Below are positions 35,318 to 43,920 of a DNA stretch of 43,920 nt, piece by piece (within the stretch, counting starts at the first letter, position 1; each line of letters begins with the position of its first letter). The DNA comes from Candidatus Liptonbacteria bacterium (GTDB lineage: Bacteria > Patescibacteriota > Minisyncoccia > UBA6257 > 2-01-FULL-56-20). The notes below the pieces were generated by a model, which was given only the letters and a program-made list of their open reading frames with translations, was not told where the DNA came from and made no database searches. The stretch spans positions 1-43,920 of the forward strand of contig JACQKT010000014.1 of NCBI GenBank assembly GCA_016204355.1. The letters run 5' to 3'. Both the position numbers and the translations under genes were made by a program.

Positions 35318-35860
35318 TCATGAATGCATATTTTTTTGTTCTCTGACTTTTCCGTAGTACCCCGATAGAACCCAATGCACAAGGAGAGCGCTTACAATGC
35401 CGATTGCGGCGCCTGCCACTATATCAAGAGGCCAGTGCACTCCGACAAAAATCCTCGCTAGACCGATTATCAAAGAAAGAATAAAGTACCATATTCCCCA
35501 TCGGCGATTCCATATGTAAATAATCAAAGATAAAGCGAAAAAAAGAGCTGCGTGACCGGAAGGCATGGAACTTCCGCTCTCGGAGATCAAAGCTTGGAAG
35601 CTCAGTGTTTCAAGCGGCCTTGGCGAGTAATAAAAAAAATTGATTATTTCTGTTATAAGACCCCTGCTCAAAATTACGGCGATCGCCGCTTCGCTGGAAA
35701 AGAAAAGTTTTAACCGCCATCCCGGCTGCAGAATAACAAGCCAAATAAATGCCGCGTACAAAAAATAAGGCAGGTATTTGGCGGCAAAAATGCCCACTAC
35801 ATCCAAAAAAAAGCCGCGCCCGCTGAGTCCGTGAATAAAATTGAAAATCAGAGAATCCAT
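35318..35860 (-). CDS. PAP2-family membrane phosphatase (undecaprenyl-PP phosphatase-like)
   Basis: YYSPRPLE; SGSSMPSGHAALFFALSL; RIFVGVHWPLDIVAGAAIG. Confidence 0.92.
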   Translation of the reverse strand: MDSLIFNFIHGLSGRGFFLDVVGIFAAKYLPYFLYAAFIWLVILQPGWRLKLFFSSEAAIAVILSRGLITEIINFFYYSPRPLETLSFQALISESGSSMPSGHAALFFALSLIIYIWNRRWGIWYFILSLIIGLARIFVGVHWPLDIVAGAAIGIVSALLVHWVLSGYYGKVREQKNMHS

Positions 35861-35884
35861 CCTTCAGTCCCCGAAAGCCCTTAA

Positions 35885-36088
35885 TTATTTCCTGGAGAAA
35901 GCCAATAAACCCAAAAACCTTGCTCGTTTTATGGCTTCAGCCAGTTTTCTCTGGTGCTTGGCGCACACACCGGTGTGCCGGGGGTCTATTATTTTTGCCT
36001 GGCTGGAAATGAACTTCTTAAGAAGATCTGTTTCCTTATAATCGATCTCCTTCATATTCTGCGAACAAAAAAAACATTGTTGAGGCAT
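35885..36088 (-). CDS. rpsR: 30S ribosomal protein S18
   Basis: [49 protein letters not shown]; Cys residues CFFC/C. Confidence 0.94.
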   Translation of the reverse strand: MPQQCFFCSQNMKEIDYKETDLLKKFISSQAKIIDPRHTGVCAKHQRKLAEAIKRARFLGLLAFSRK

Positions 36089-36131
36089 GATTTTTAATAT
36101 TGTTTGTTGATTGATAAAACTGATTTATTTG

Positions 36132-36596
36132 TCAGAAAGGCAGGTCTTCGGCTTTTATTTCTTCGTTGTCGTCTATATTTATCACCGGTATATCGTTTTC
36201 CTGTTTGCCGACCGTAGAACGCCCTTCCCGAGTTTCTTTTGGTGGGAAATTGCCGTCTGCGGGACGCGCCGGACGTGGACCGAGCTGCATGCGCTCGCAA
36301 ATGATTTCCGTTGTTTTTCTGGCTTGCCCCTGTTTGTCTTGCCATGAACGCGTTTGAATTCTTCCTTCTATCAAAACTACGCTTCCTTTCGTAAGAAATT
36401 GGCTCGCCACTTCCGCCTGCCTTCCCCAGACTACGACATTGTGGAATTCCGTTTCTTCCTTTCTGCTGCCGCTTTTATCGTTCCAAACACGGTTTGTCGC
36501 GACGCTGAAACTGGTAACCGACTGCCCTCCGGGGGTAGTGCGCAATTGAGGATCCGCCGTCAGCCTGCCCAAAATGAAAATTTTATTTAGATTCAT
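36132..36596 (-). CDS. ssb: Single-stranded DNA-binding protein
   Basis: MNLNKIFILGRLTADPQLRTTPGGQSVTSFSVATNR...; acidic C-terminal tip EDLPF. Confidence 0.95.
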   Translation of the reverse strand: MNLNKIFILGRLTADPQLRTTPGGQSVTSFSVATNRVWNDKSGSRKEETEFHNVVVWGRQAEVASQFLTKGSVVLIEGRIQTRSWQDKQGQARKTTEIICERMQLGPRPARPADGNFPPKETREGRSTVGKQENDIPVINIDDNEEIKAEDLPF

Positions 36597-36698
36597 CCCG
36601 TTAGAGATAGGATAAGCTTAAAAAGCGCATCCCTGATGTTATAGTTAAACTTCTTTTAACGGCCTTGTGTGATTGCTCGACAAACATTGCGGGATTCA

Positions 36699-37112
36699 TT
36701 ATTGAAGAATTTCTTTAAGCTGCTTTTCAAGAGCTTCGTTGCTGAGATGCGAAGGCTGTTTTTTTTCAATGGTCGGAGCGACTGAGGGTTTTCTTCTAGC
36801 GGGGTACTGATGTTTTTCCTTCGATTTCATCAACGGCGGAGTGATGATAAGAAATCTCAAGACAATCGGCTGAACGCGCAATTGTTTCTCCAAACCTGCC
36901 ATTTCGGACGGTAAAATGTTGAAGTGGAAATAACCAAAAAAGGCTTCTTCCCTCTTTTCAATGGGATAAGCGAGAGGAATTCTTAAAAGCGGGCTTTCGA
37001 AAATAATTTCTCCGCCGGCACGTTTCAGCGATTCGCCCATCCGTTTAGCGCCCTCTTCGTCGGCCGACACGAAAGAAATTTCGTAGGGTTTTTTATCGTT
37101 AAATTCTTCCAT
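36699..37112 (-). CDS. rpsF: 30S ribosomal protein S6 with C-terminal extension
   Basis: PYEISFVSADEEGAKRMGESLKRAGGEI...YPIEKREEAFFGYFHFNI; rpsF-ssb-rpsR synteny. Confidence 0.87.
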   Translation of the reverse strand: MEEFNDKKPYEISFVSADEEGAKRMGESLKRAGGEIIFESPLLRIPLAYPIEKREEAFFGYFHFNILPSEMAGLEKQLRVQPIVLRFLIITPPLMKSKEKHQYPARRKPSVAPTIEKKQPSHLSNEALEKQLKEILQ

Positions 37113-37150
37113 TTATAGCAATAAAAGAGTAGTTTATTTTCGTATTATCG

Positions 37151-40100
37151 TCAATTTCCGGCAGCTTCTTTATTCTGTTCCGTCTTTTGCGACGACAGCG
37201 GAGACACTCCTTCAGCATAAGTTCTTTCTTCTTTTTCTCTCTTTCCCCCGGTGGGTACAAGCCGGCCGATTATCACGTTTTCTTTCAATCCGCGGAGTGA
37301 ATCGACACGTCCTTCAAGAGAAGCCTGGACCAGTACGCGCGCCGTATCCTGGAAAGAAGCTGCGGAAAGGAAACTTTCCGTGGAAAGAGCGACTCTCGTA
37401 ATACCCAAAAGAAGCTGCTGCGCTCTGGCCGGCTGTTTGCCTTTTCGTTTCAACTCCCTGTTAATTTCAAGGAACTTTGATTTGTCTATGACTTCTCCGA
37501 CAACCAATTCCTGCGCATCGCCGGTTTCTTTAATTCTGAGCCTTGAAAACATTTGTCTTACCATGACCTCTATATGCTTGTTGTTTATCGAAGCTCCTTC
37601 CGCTGAATATATTTTTTGGACTTCGTTGATTATATAGCGAACCACTTCTTTGCTACCTTTGTACTCAAGGAGTTCCTGAAGATCGATATGCCCTTCGGAA
37701 AGCTGTTGTCCGGCGACGACATCATCACCGACCTCAACGAAAAGAAGCGCGGCTCTCGGTACGGAATACTCCATCGTTTTTTTGTTCGCTTTCTTTTTCT
37801 TTGTTTCCCTCTTTTCTTTGACCCCGATGGTTATTATTTTAAGGGCTCCTTTTTGTTCTATTTTTTCGACTTTCCCGTCCGCAGACGACAGAATCGCCTT
37901 ACCTTTCGGAGGGCGCGCCTCAAAAAGTTCTTCTACGCGTGGCAAGCCATGTGTGATATCTAAACCCGCCACGCCTCCGACGTGGAAAGTTCTCAATGTG
38001 AGCTGCGTTCCAGGTTCTCCTATCGACTGCGCCGCGATTATTCCCACTGCTTCGCCCGTCTTTATGGGTTCGTTCTTGCTCAAATCGAGCCCGTAACAGC
38101 GGCGGCAAAAACCGTAAAGCGTTTTACATGAAATCGGCGAGCGGATTTTCACGGATTCAATTTTAGATTCCTGAATAAGTGCCGCGTCGCTTTTTTCTAT
38201 TATATTGCCTGCGCGCACAATTATTTTTTTTCCGGATTTAATATCCTCGGCTGCGGTCCTTGAGAAAAGAAGTGTTTCAACGGACTGGCCGATGTCTTTA
38301 GCGTCTTTCAAAAAGACTTCTATGCCTTCAGTGGTGCGGCAATCGTCATCTTTTATGGTAAGTTCCTGTGAAACATCTACAAGCCTTCTTGTTAGGTATC
38401 CTGCCTGAGCAGTTTTCAGAGCCGTGTCGGTCATTCCTTTCCTGGCGCCTCTCGTGGAAATGAAATATTCAAGGACGCTGAATCCTTCCTTAAAGGATGA
38501 CTTTATCGGCAGCTCCAAAGTTTCGCCCTGCGGGTTTTGAACCAATCCTTTCATTCCCATCATCTGAATAGGCTGGGCCCACGACCCTCTGGAGCCGGAA
38601 TCTATGATTTGATGTATCGGATTTCCTTTCTCGAAAGTCGATGTAACATATTTGGTTACTTCTGTTTTGGCGTTTTCCCAAACGCTTATAACCCTTGCCT
38701 TTCTTTCGGCATCAGTCAGAAGGCCTTGTATGTATTGCTCGCGAATGACGGCTATCTGGTCCTCGGCATTTTTGATAATGCCCTTCTTTTCTTTCGGAAT
38801 CACCAAGTCGGCCATAGCCCATGTTATTCCGGAGCGGGTAGCCATTTTGAAACCGAGATCTTTAACTCTTACGAGAATTTCCGTCGCTTTTTCCAAGCCG
38901 AGATGAACAACGAGCGATTCGATAAATTTGGAAAGTTTACGCTTATTGAATGTATCTTTCGCTTTGAAATTTTCCGGTACTTCTCCCAGAATGCCGTTGA
39001 AAATAGCCCTCCCTAAAGTGGTTTTTTCGCTGCCCATTCTGATCGGAGCATGGAGAGAAACAAACCCGTTTTCATAAGCAATAAGGCCTTCTTCGAGACT
39101 TTCAAAAGCCTTGTCCTTGCCCTTGCCATTTTCGTCGATTCTCGTTAGGTAGTATATTCCCAAAACAACGTCGTTGGTCGGCAATGCCACAAGGTCGCCC
39201 GTGGCGGGTTTCAGAATATTGTGATTGGCGGACATAATCTCGGCGGCTTCCTTTTGAGCCTGATCCGAAAGCGGCAAATGGACGGCCATCTGGTCTCCGT
39301 CGAAATCCGCGTTGAAAGCCACGCAAACAAGCGGCGGTATTTGTATGGCAAGCCCTTCTATAAGAAGCGGTTTGAACGCCTGTATTCCGAGACGGTGCAA
39401 TGTCGGCGCGCGATTCAAAAGAACCCTGCGGTCTTTGATTATTTCTTCGAGTATTGCGTAGATTTCGTCTCCGGCCTGCTCGATAAGCCGATTTGCGTTC
39501 CTTATAGTGTGAGCCATTCCCCTCTTAATTATTTCATGGATGACAAACGGCCGGAAGAGCTCGAGAGCCATTTTTTTCGGCAGACCGCATTCGTCCAAAT
39601 CGAGATTCGGCCCGACGACGATTACGGAACGTCCGGAGTAATCGACACGTTTTCCGAGAAGATTTTGCCTGAACCTTCCCTGTTTCCCCTTCAACATGTC
39701 GGCGAGAGAACGCAGCGGTCTTCTTTGTGCGGACATTTGCTGCGTGCCGAATCTCGTCGAATTGTCTATCAGTGCGTCAACCGACTCCTGAAGCATTCTT
39801 TTTTCATTTTTGATTATCACCTCCGGAGCTTTTATTTCCATGAGCCGCTTCAACCTGTTGTTTCTGTTTATAACGCGGCGATAAAGATCATTAAGGTCCG
39901 AAGTCGCATATCTTCCTCCATCCAGCGCCACCATAGGGCGGAGATCCGGAGGCAGAACAGGCAAGGCCGTGAGAATCAGCCACTCTGGGCGGATTCCGTT
40001 TTTGAACATGGAACGGAAAAGTTTCAACCTTCTCAGGGCTTTGTTCTCCGCCGGTCCGGATTGTTTTGGAGAACCGGTTTCTTTTTCCATTTTTTGGATC

Positions 40101-43100
40101 TCGCTCTTGAGATCCATTTTTTCGAGAATCTTTCTTATCGCTTCCGCGCCGCTGGCAGCAATAAAAACGTTCCCGAACCTTCTGCTCAGTCTGAAATATT
40201 CCGATTCGCTGAGAACGAGTCCCGGCCTGAGATTGAGAAGGGTCGATTTTATCTGACTGGCCGCGTATTCCAGCTCATCGGAGGCTTTCTTGACGACTTT
40301 TTTGGTGTTTCCGGTTCTGACTGTTTTTATTTTTCCTTTAAGTTCACGCTCGATTTCCTCCAGTGCCGCTTTTCGGTTTCCTTCGTCAACCTCAGTGACA
40401 ACGTAATCGACGTAATAAATGACGCGCTCGAGTTTCGAAGAAGGAACGTCGAGCATCAGGCTTAGTCTTGAAGGTATGGCTTTGAAAAACCATATATGCG
40501 CAACCGGTGCCGCCAAATTTATATGCCCGAGCCTTTCGCGTCTCACGGAAGCCCTGGTTACTTCTACGCCGCATCTGTCGCAAACAACGCCCTTATATCT
40601 TATTCTTCTGTATTTGCCGCAATAACATTCGTAATCCTTGACCGGACCGAATATGCGCTCCGAAAAAAGACCGTCTTTCTCCGGGCGCTGAGTCCGATAG
40701 TTTATCGTTTCGGGTTTTATCACTTCTCCGTGTGACCACTTGTTTACTATGTCCTCGGGCGAAGCGGGACTTATTTTCAGCGCCTTGAAATCATCTCTGT
40801 GGCTCGCCTCGGATTCATAAATGGGCTCGATATTCATTGAAAGAGCTTTCAGTTCGCTTACAAGGACATTGAACGTAGCAGGAATGTTTGGTTCCTTTAT
40901 CTGTTCGCCGCGTATTATAGACTCGTAAGCAGCCGAACGCCCCATGACGTCGTCGGATTTGATGGTCAGCATTTCCTGCAAAACATGGCGCGCGCCGTAG
41001 CCTTCCAACGCCCAGACTTCCATCTCTCCGAATCTTTGTCCTCCGAATTGAGCTTTTCCTCCGAGCGGTTGCTGGGTAATCAGCGAGTAAGGGCCTATCG
41101 AACGCATATGCACTTTGTCTTCAACAAGGTGATTGAGTTTCATCATGTAAATTGTTCCTACAGTAACCTTTTGGTCGAAAGACTCTCCCGTTTGCCCGTT
41201 GTAAAGAACCATTTTCCCGTCCTCGGGCAAATTGGCTTTTTTGAGTTCCGCCCTTATTTCCTCTTCGTTGGCCGAATCCAGTCCCGGAGTAACGGCGCGA
41301 TAGCCCTGCTCGGAGGCGGCCCAGCCGAGGTGCGTTTCCAAAATTTGTCCGAGATTCATACGCGAAACCACGCCCAAAGGATTCAAAATTATGTCCACGG
41401 GCGTTCCGTCTTCGAGATAAGGCATATCCTCAACCGGCCTCACCTGCGAAATCACGCCTTTGTTCCCATGCCGTCCCGCCAGCTTGTCGCCAGCCTGGAC
41501 TTTCCTGAGATGCGCTACCTCGACCTGAATTCGTTTGATAACTCCTACCTCCAATTTGTCTCCTTGGTCACGGGAAAATATTTTTACGCCGACAACGCGG
41601 CCGCGTTTGCCGTGAGGCATTGTGAGCGAAGTATCTTTAACGTCGCGAGCTTTTTCTCCGAAAATCGCGCGGAGTAATCTTTCTTCGGCGGTCAGCTCCG
41701 TTTCTCCTTTCGGAGATATCTTGCCCACGAGAATGTCTCCGGCTTTAACTTCGGCGCCCATACGCACTATTCCTTCCTCATCCAAGTTTTTCAGTTTTTC
41801 TTCTGCTACGTTAGGAAGGTCCGGCGTTGTTATTTCCGGACCGAGTTTGGTGTCACGGACGTCGCAATAAAAATCTTCAATATGTATGGAAGTAAAAAGA
41901 TCGTCGCGAGCAACGCGTTCTGATATTATTATCGCGTCTTCGAAGTTCGCGCCTTCCCATGACATGAAGGCAACTTTCAGATTTTGTCCGAGAGCAAGAA
42001 TTCCGTCTTCCGTCGACGGCCCGTCTATCAAAACTTCTCCTTTTTTAACCGCCTGCCCTTGCGAAACAAGAGGTTTTTGGGAAATGCACGTATATTGGTT
42101 AGAACGCTTGAATTTCGTAAGAGTGTGGACTTTCTTTTCTTTGCCGTATTGCACGGTAACCGAACCGGCGTCAACCGCCACTATTTTCCCGTCTGCTTCC
42201 GCGCGCACAACGTATCCGGAATCGCCGGCGGATTTTTCTTCCTGTCCGGTCATCACGTGCGGTGCCTTCGGCTTTATAGAGGGAACGGCCTGCCTTTGCA
42301 TATTCGAGCCCATCAGCGCGCGGGAGGCGTCCGTGTGCTGCAAAAACGGGATAAGCGAGGCGGCTATACTTACGAATTGATGTGGAGAAACTTCTATCAA
42401 GTCAATCTCTTCGGCAGGATAAGTTCCAACCTCTCCGCTGAATCTCGCTTCCAAAACGTCGCCGGAAAGTCTGTCTCCTTCCGTGCGCGGAACAGCCGAG
42501 TGAACTATCTTGTGTTTTTCCTCTTCAAGCGCGTCCAGCCAGACTATTTCATGGGTAACTTTTCCGTTTTTCACTTTGGCATAAGGCGTCACCAAAAACC
42601 CGAAATCGTTCACACGCGCGAATCCGGAAAGATAGTTTATCAAACCGATGTTGGTCCCTTCCGGAGTAAGTATCGGGCATATTCTCCCATAATACGAATG
42701 ATGAACGTCACGGACTTCGAAGCTTGCATGTTCTCTCCTTAGTCCTCCCGGACCGAGGGCGGAAAGGCGTCTCTTGTGCTCGAGTTCGGCCAAAGGATTC
42801 ACCTGGTCCATGAATTGCGAAAGCTGCGAAGAAGCGAAGAATTCCTTAACTACCGCGTTGATGGGACGGAAGTTTATAAGCTGGGCGGGAGTAAGAGAAT
42901 CCTTGTCGAGAGTGGACATTCTGTCCTGGATAATTCTTCTCAGGCGGGCCAAGCCGACGCGAAGACGTCCCTGGAGGAGCTCTCCGACAGACTTGAGCCG
43001 CCGATTGCCGAGATGGTCTATATCGTCGGGCTTTGCCGCTGGATCGTTGTTCAATTTTATAATTTCCCTGACGATGGAGATAAGATCATCAAGCTTAAGA

Positions 43101-43920
43101 AGGCGTTCTTCCTCTTTTTTCTTGTTAACTACCGCAAGCCGCTGGTTGAGCTTGAATCTCCCTACCGGCGAAAGGTCGTAACGTTCGAAGCGCTGAAATA
43201 TGGAATCCACAAGGTTCTTTGCCGTAGCAGGCGTTGCGGGATCTCCCGGCCTCAAACGGCGGTATATTTCGACATAAGATTCGTCGATGTTCTTGGCGAC
43301 ATCTTTTTTCAGAGTGGCGTCCATGTACCGGATGGAACCTTTGTCTATGTCCTGGAATCTCGACTTCAATTCTTCTTCCGACGCTCCGAAAACTCTCAAA
43401 AGGTCCGTCACCGGAACTTTCCTGTTCCTGTCTATTTTTACACCTATCACTCCGTCGGGATCGGTTTCGAACTCGAGCCACGCTCCGCGGTTCGGTATGA
43501 CTTTGGCTCCGAACAACTGGCGGTCGTGCCAAACCGACGAAGTAAAATAAACACCCGACGATCTTATCAATTGCGAAACAACAACTCTTTCAACACCGTT
43601 TATTATAAAAGTTCCTCTGTCGGTCATGGCGGGAAAATCGCCGAAATATATTTCTTGCGAATTGGGCTGTCCCGCTTTCTTGTTTTCTAGCCTTACTTTT
43701 ATATAAAGAGGTATTTCGTATGTTCCGTCTTTATAAATGACTGTTGCTTCGTCGGCTTTCGGTTTTTCAAAACGAAAATCCTCGAAATAAAGTTCGAGTT
43801 CTTTTCCGGTGTGATCGCGTATCGGAGAAACCTCTTCGAGAAGTTCCCGCATCCCCTCCTTCAAAAACCACTGATATGATTTTATTTGTATTTCATTAAG
43901 ATCTGAAGGAACTCCTATCG
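37151..43920 (-). CDS. rpoBC: Fused DNA-directed RNA polymerase beta-beta' subunit (5' end beyond the window)
   Basis: beta: [46 protein letters not shown]; continuous into beta': [46 protein letters not shown]. Frame stays open to the window edge (…[23 protein letters not shown]). Confidence 0.95.
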   Translation of the reverse strand, partial: IGVPSDLNEIQIKSYQWFLKEGMRELLEEVSPIRDHTGKELELYFEDFRFEKPKADEATVIYKDGTYEIPLYIKVRLENKKAGQPNSQEIYFGDFPAMTDRGTFIINGVERVVVSQLIRSSGVYFTSSVWHDRQLFGAKVIPNRGAWLEFETDPDGVIGVKIDRNRKVPVTDLLRVFGASEEELKSRFQDIDKGSIRYMDATLKKDVAKNIDESYVEIYRRLRPGDPATPATAKNLVDSIFQRFERYDLSPVGRFKLNQRLAVVNKKKEEERLLKLDDLISIVREIIKLNNDPAAKPDDIDHLGNRRLKSVGELLQGRLRVGLARLRRIIQDRMSTLDKDSLTPAQLINFRPINAVVKEFFASSQLSQFMDQVNPLAELEHKRRLSALGPGGLRREHASFEVRDVHHSYYGRICPILTPEGTNIGLINYLSGFARVNDFGFLVTPYAKVKNGKVTHEIVWLDALEEEKHKIVHSAVPRTEGDRLSGDVLEARFSGEVGTYPAEEIDLIEVSPHQFVSIAASLIPFLQHTDASRALMGSNMQRQAVPSIKPKAPHVMTGQEEKSAGDSGYVVRAEADGKIVAVDAGSVTVQYGKEKKVHTLTKFKRSNQYTCISQKPLVSQGQAVKKGEVLIDGPSTEDGILALGQNLKVAFMSWEGANFEDAIIISERVARDDLFTSIHIEDFYCDVRDTKLGPEITTPDLPNVAEEKLKNLDEEGIVRMGAEVKAGDILVGKISPKGETELTAEERLLRAIFGEKARDVKDTSLTMPHGKRGRVVGVKIFSRDQGDKLEVGVIKRIQVEVAHLRKVQAGDKLAGRHGNKGVISQVRPVEDMPYLEDGTPVDIILNPLGVVSRMNLGQILETHLGWAASEQGYRAVTPGLDSANEEEIRAELKKANLPEDGKMVLYNGQTGESFDQKVTVGTIYMMKLNHLVEDKVHMRSIGPYSLITQQPLGGKAQFGGQRFGEMEVWALEGYGARHVLQEMLTIKSDDVMGRSAAYESIIRGEQIKEPNIPATFNVLVSELKALSMNIEPIYESEASHRDDFKALKISPASPEDIVNKWSHGEVIKPETINYRTQRPEKDGLFSERIFGPVKDYECYCGKYRRIRYKGVVCDRCGVEVTRASVRRERLGHINLAAPVAHIWFFKAIPSRLSLMLDVPSSKLERVIYYVDYVVTEVDEGNRKAALEEIERELKGKIKTVRTGNTKKVVKKASDELEYAASQIKSTLLNLRPGLVLSESEYFRLSRRFGNVFIAASGAEAIRKILEKMDLKSEIQKMEKETGSPKQSGPAENKALRRLKLFRSMFKNGIRPEWLILTALPVLPPDLRPMVALDGGRYATSDLNDLYRRVINRNNRLKRLMEIKAPEVIIKNEKRMLQESVDALIDNSTRFGTQQMSAQRRPLRSLADMLKGKQGRFRQNLLGKRVDYSGRSVIVVGPNLDLDECGLPKKMALELFRPFVIHEIIKRGMAHTIRNANRLIEQAGDEIYAILEEIIKDRRVLLNRAPTLHRLGIQAFKPLLIEGLAIQIPPLVCVAFNADFDGDQMAVHLPLSDQAQKEAAEIMSANHNILKPATGDLVALPTNDVVLGIYYLTRIDENGKGKDKAFESLEEGLIAYENGFVSLHAPIRMGSEKTTLGRAIFNGILGEVPENFKAKDTFNKRKLSKFIESLVVHLGLEKATEILVRVKDLGFKMATRSGITWAMADLVIPKEKKGIIKNAEDQIAVIREQYIQGLLTDAERKARVISVWENAKTEVTKYVTSTFEKGNPIHQIIDSGSRGSWAQPIQMMGMKGLVQNPQGETLELPIKSSFKEGFSVLEYFISTRGARKGMTDTALKTAQAGYLTRRLVDVSQELTIKDDDCRTTEGIEVFLKDAKDIGQSVETLLFSRTAAEDIKSGKKIIVRAGNIIEKSDAALIQESKIESVKIRSPISCKTLYGFCRRCYGLDLSKNEPIKTGEAVGIIAAQSIGEPGTQLTLRTFHVGGVAGLDITHGLPRVEELFEARPPKGKAILSSADGKVEKIEQKGALKIITIGVKEKRETKKKKANKKTMEYSVPRAALLFVEVGDDVVAGQQLSEGHIDLQELLEYKGSKEVVRYIINEVQKIYSAEGASINNKHIEVMVRQMFSRLRIKETGDAQELVVGEVIDKSKFLEINRELKRKGKQPARAQQLLLGITRVALSTESFLSAASFQDTARVLVQASLEGRVDSLRGLKENVIIGRLVPTGGKREKEERTYAEGVSPLSSQKTEQNKEAAGN

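Noticed and set aside
39221-43690. Long plus-strand ORFs (414 aa at 39221-40465, 304 aa at 42776-43690, 230 aa at 40985-41677) opposite rpoBC
   Set aside because: Antisense to strongly conserved coding sequence, no recognisable domains; explained by codon bias that leaves few antisense stops.
1-43920. CRISPR arrays, transposases, rRNA genes, inteins
   Set aside because: No regularly spaced repeats, no transposase or integrase motifs, no rRNA sequence, and the large proteins (DnaE, NrdJ, RpoBC, DnaG) read without visible intein insertions.

Overview
The window looks like a chromosomal segment from a Patescibacteria/CPR-type (Parcubacteria-like) bacterium. It has compact genes, a shortened AlaRS, LTD surface proteins, a class II RNR and short palindromic repeats. 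Most genes are on the minus strand. Housekeeping content: tRNA-Asn, nrdJ, efp, khpA-like, rpsP, tRNA-Trp, rpmG (absent from the ORF track), two tRNA-Thr, dnaE, lysS, greA, map, adk-like, alaS, rpoD, dnaG, rpsF-ssb-rpsR, and an RNA polymerase gene in which beta and beta' are one continuous ORF (rpoBC fusion, cut by the right edge). The main accessory region is about 17.0-23.7 kb: nine same-strand, tightly packed genes encoding VKOR, a Cys-containing TM protein, a DUF1573 protein, a CcdA/DsbD-type TM protein, an unknown 170-aa protein, a VKOR-partner-like thioredoxin, an unknown anchored protein with a CC...DCNHG motif, a DUF5676-like membrane protein and a CopB-type (CPH) P-type ATPase. I propose this as an envelope thiol-redox plus copper-handling module. 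Smaller observations: a palindromic repeat inserted in frame in the thioredoxin, a large nested terminator inside the redox cluster, an atypical tRNA-Thr(GGT), a tRNA-Trp 5'-half relic, a NUDIX start codon 4 nt after a tRNA 3' end, and several dispersed hairpin repeats. All assignments come from reading the sequence; no database searches were run.
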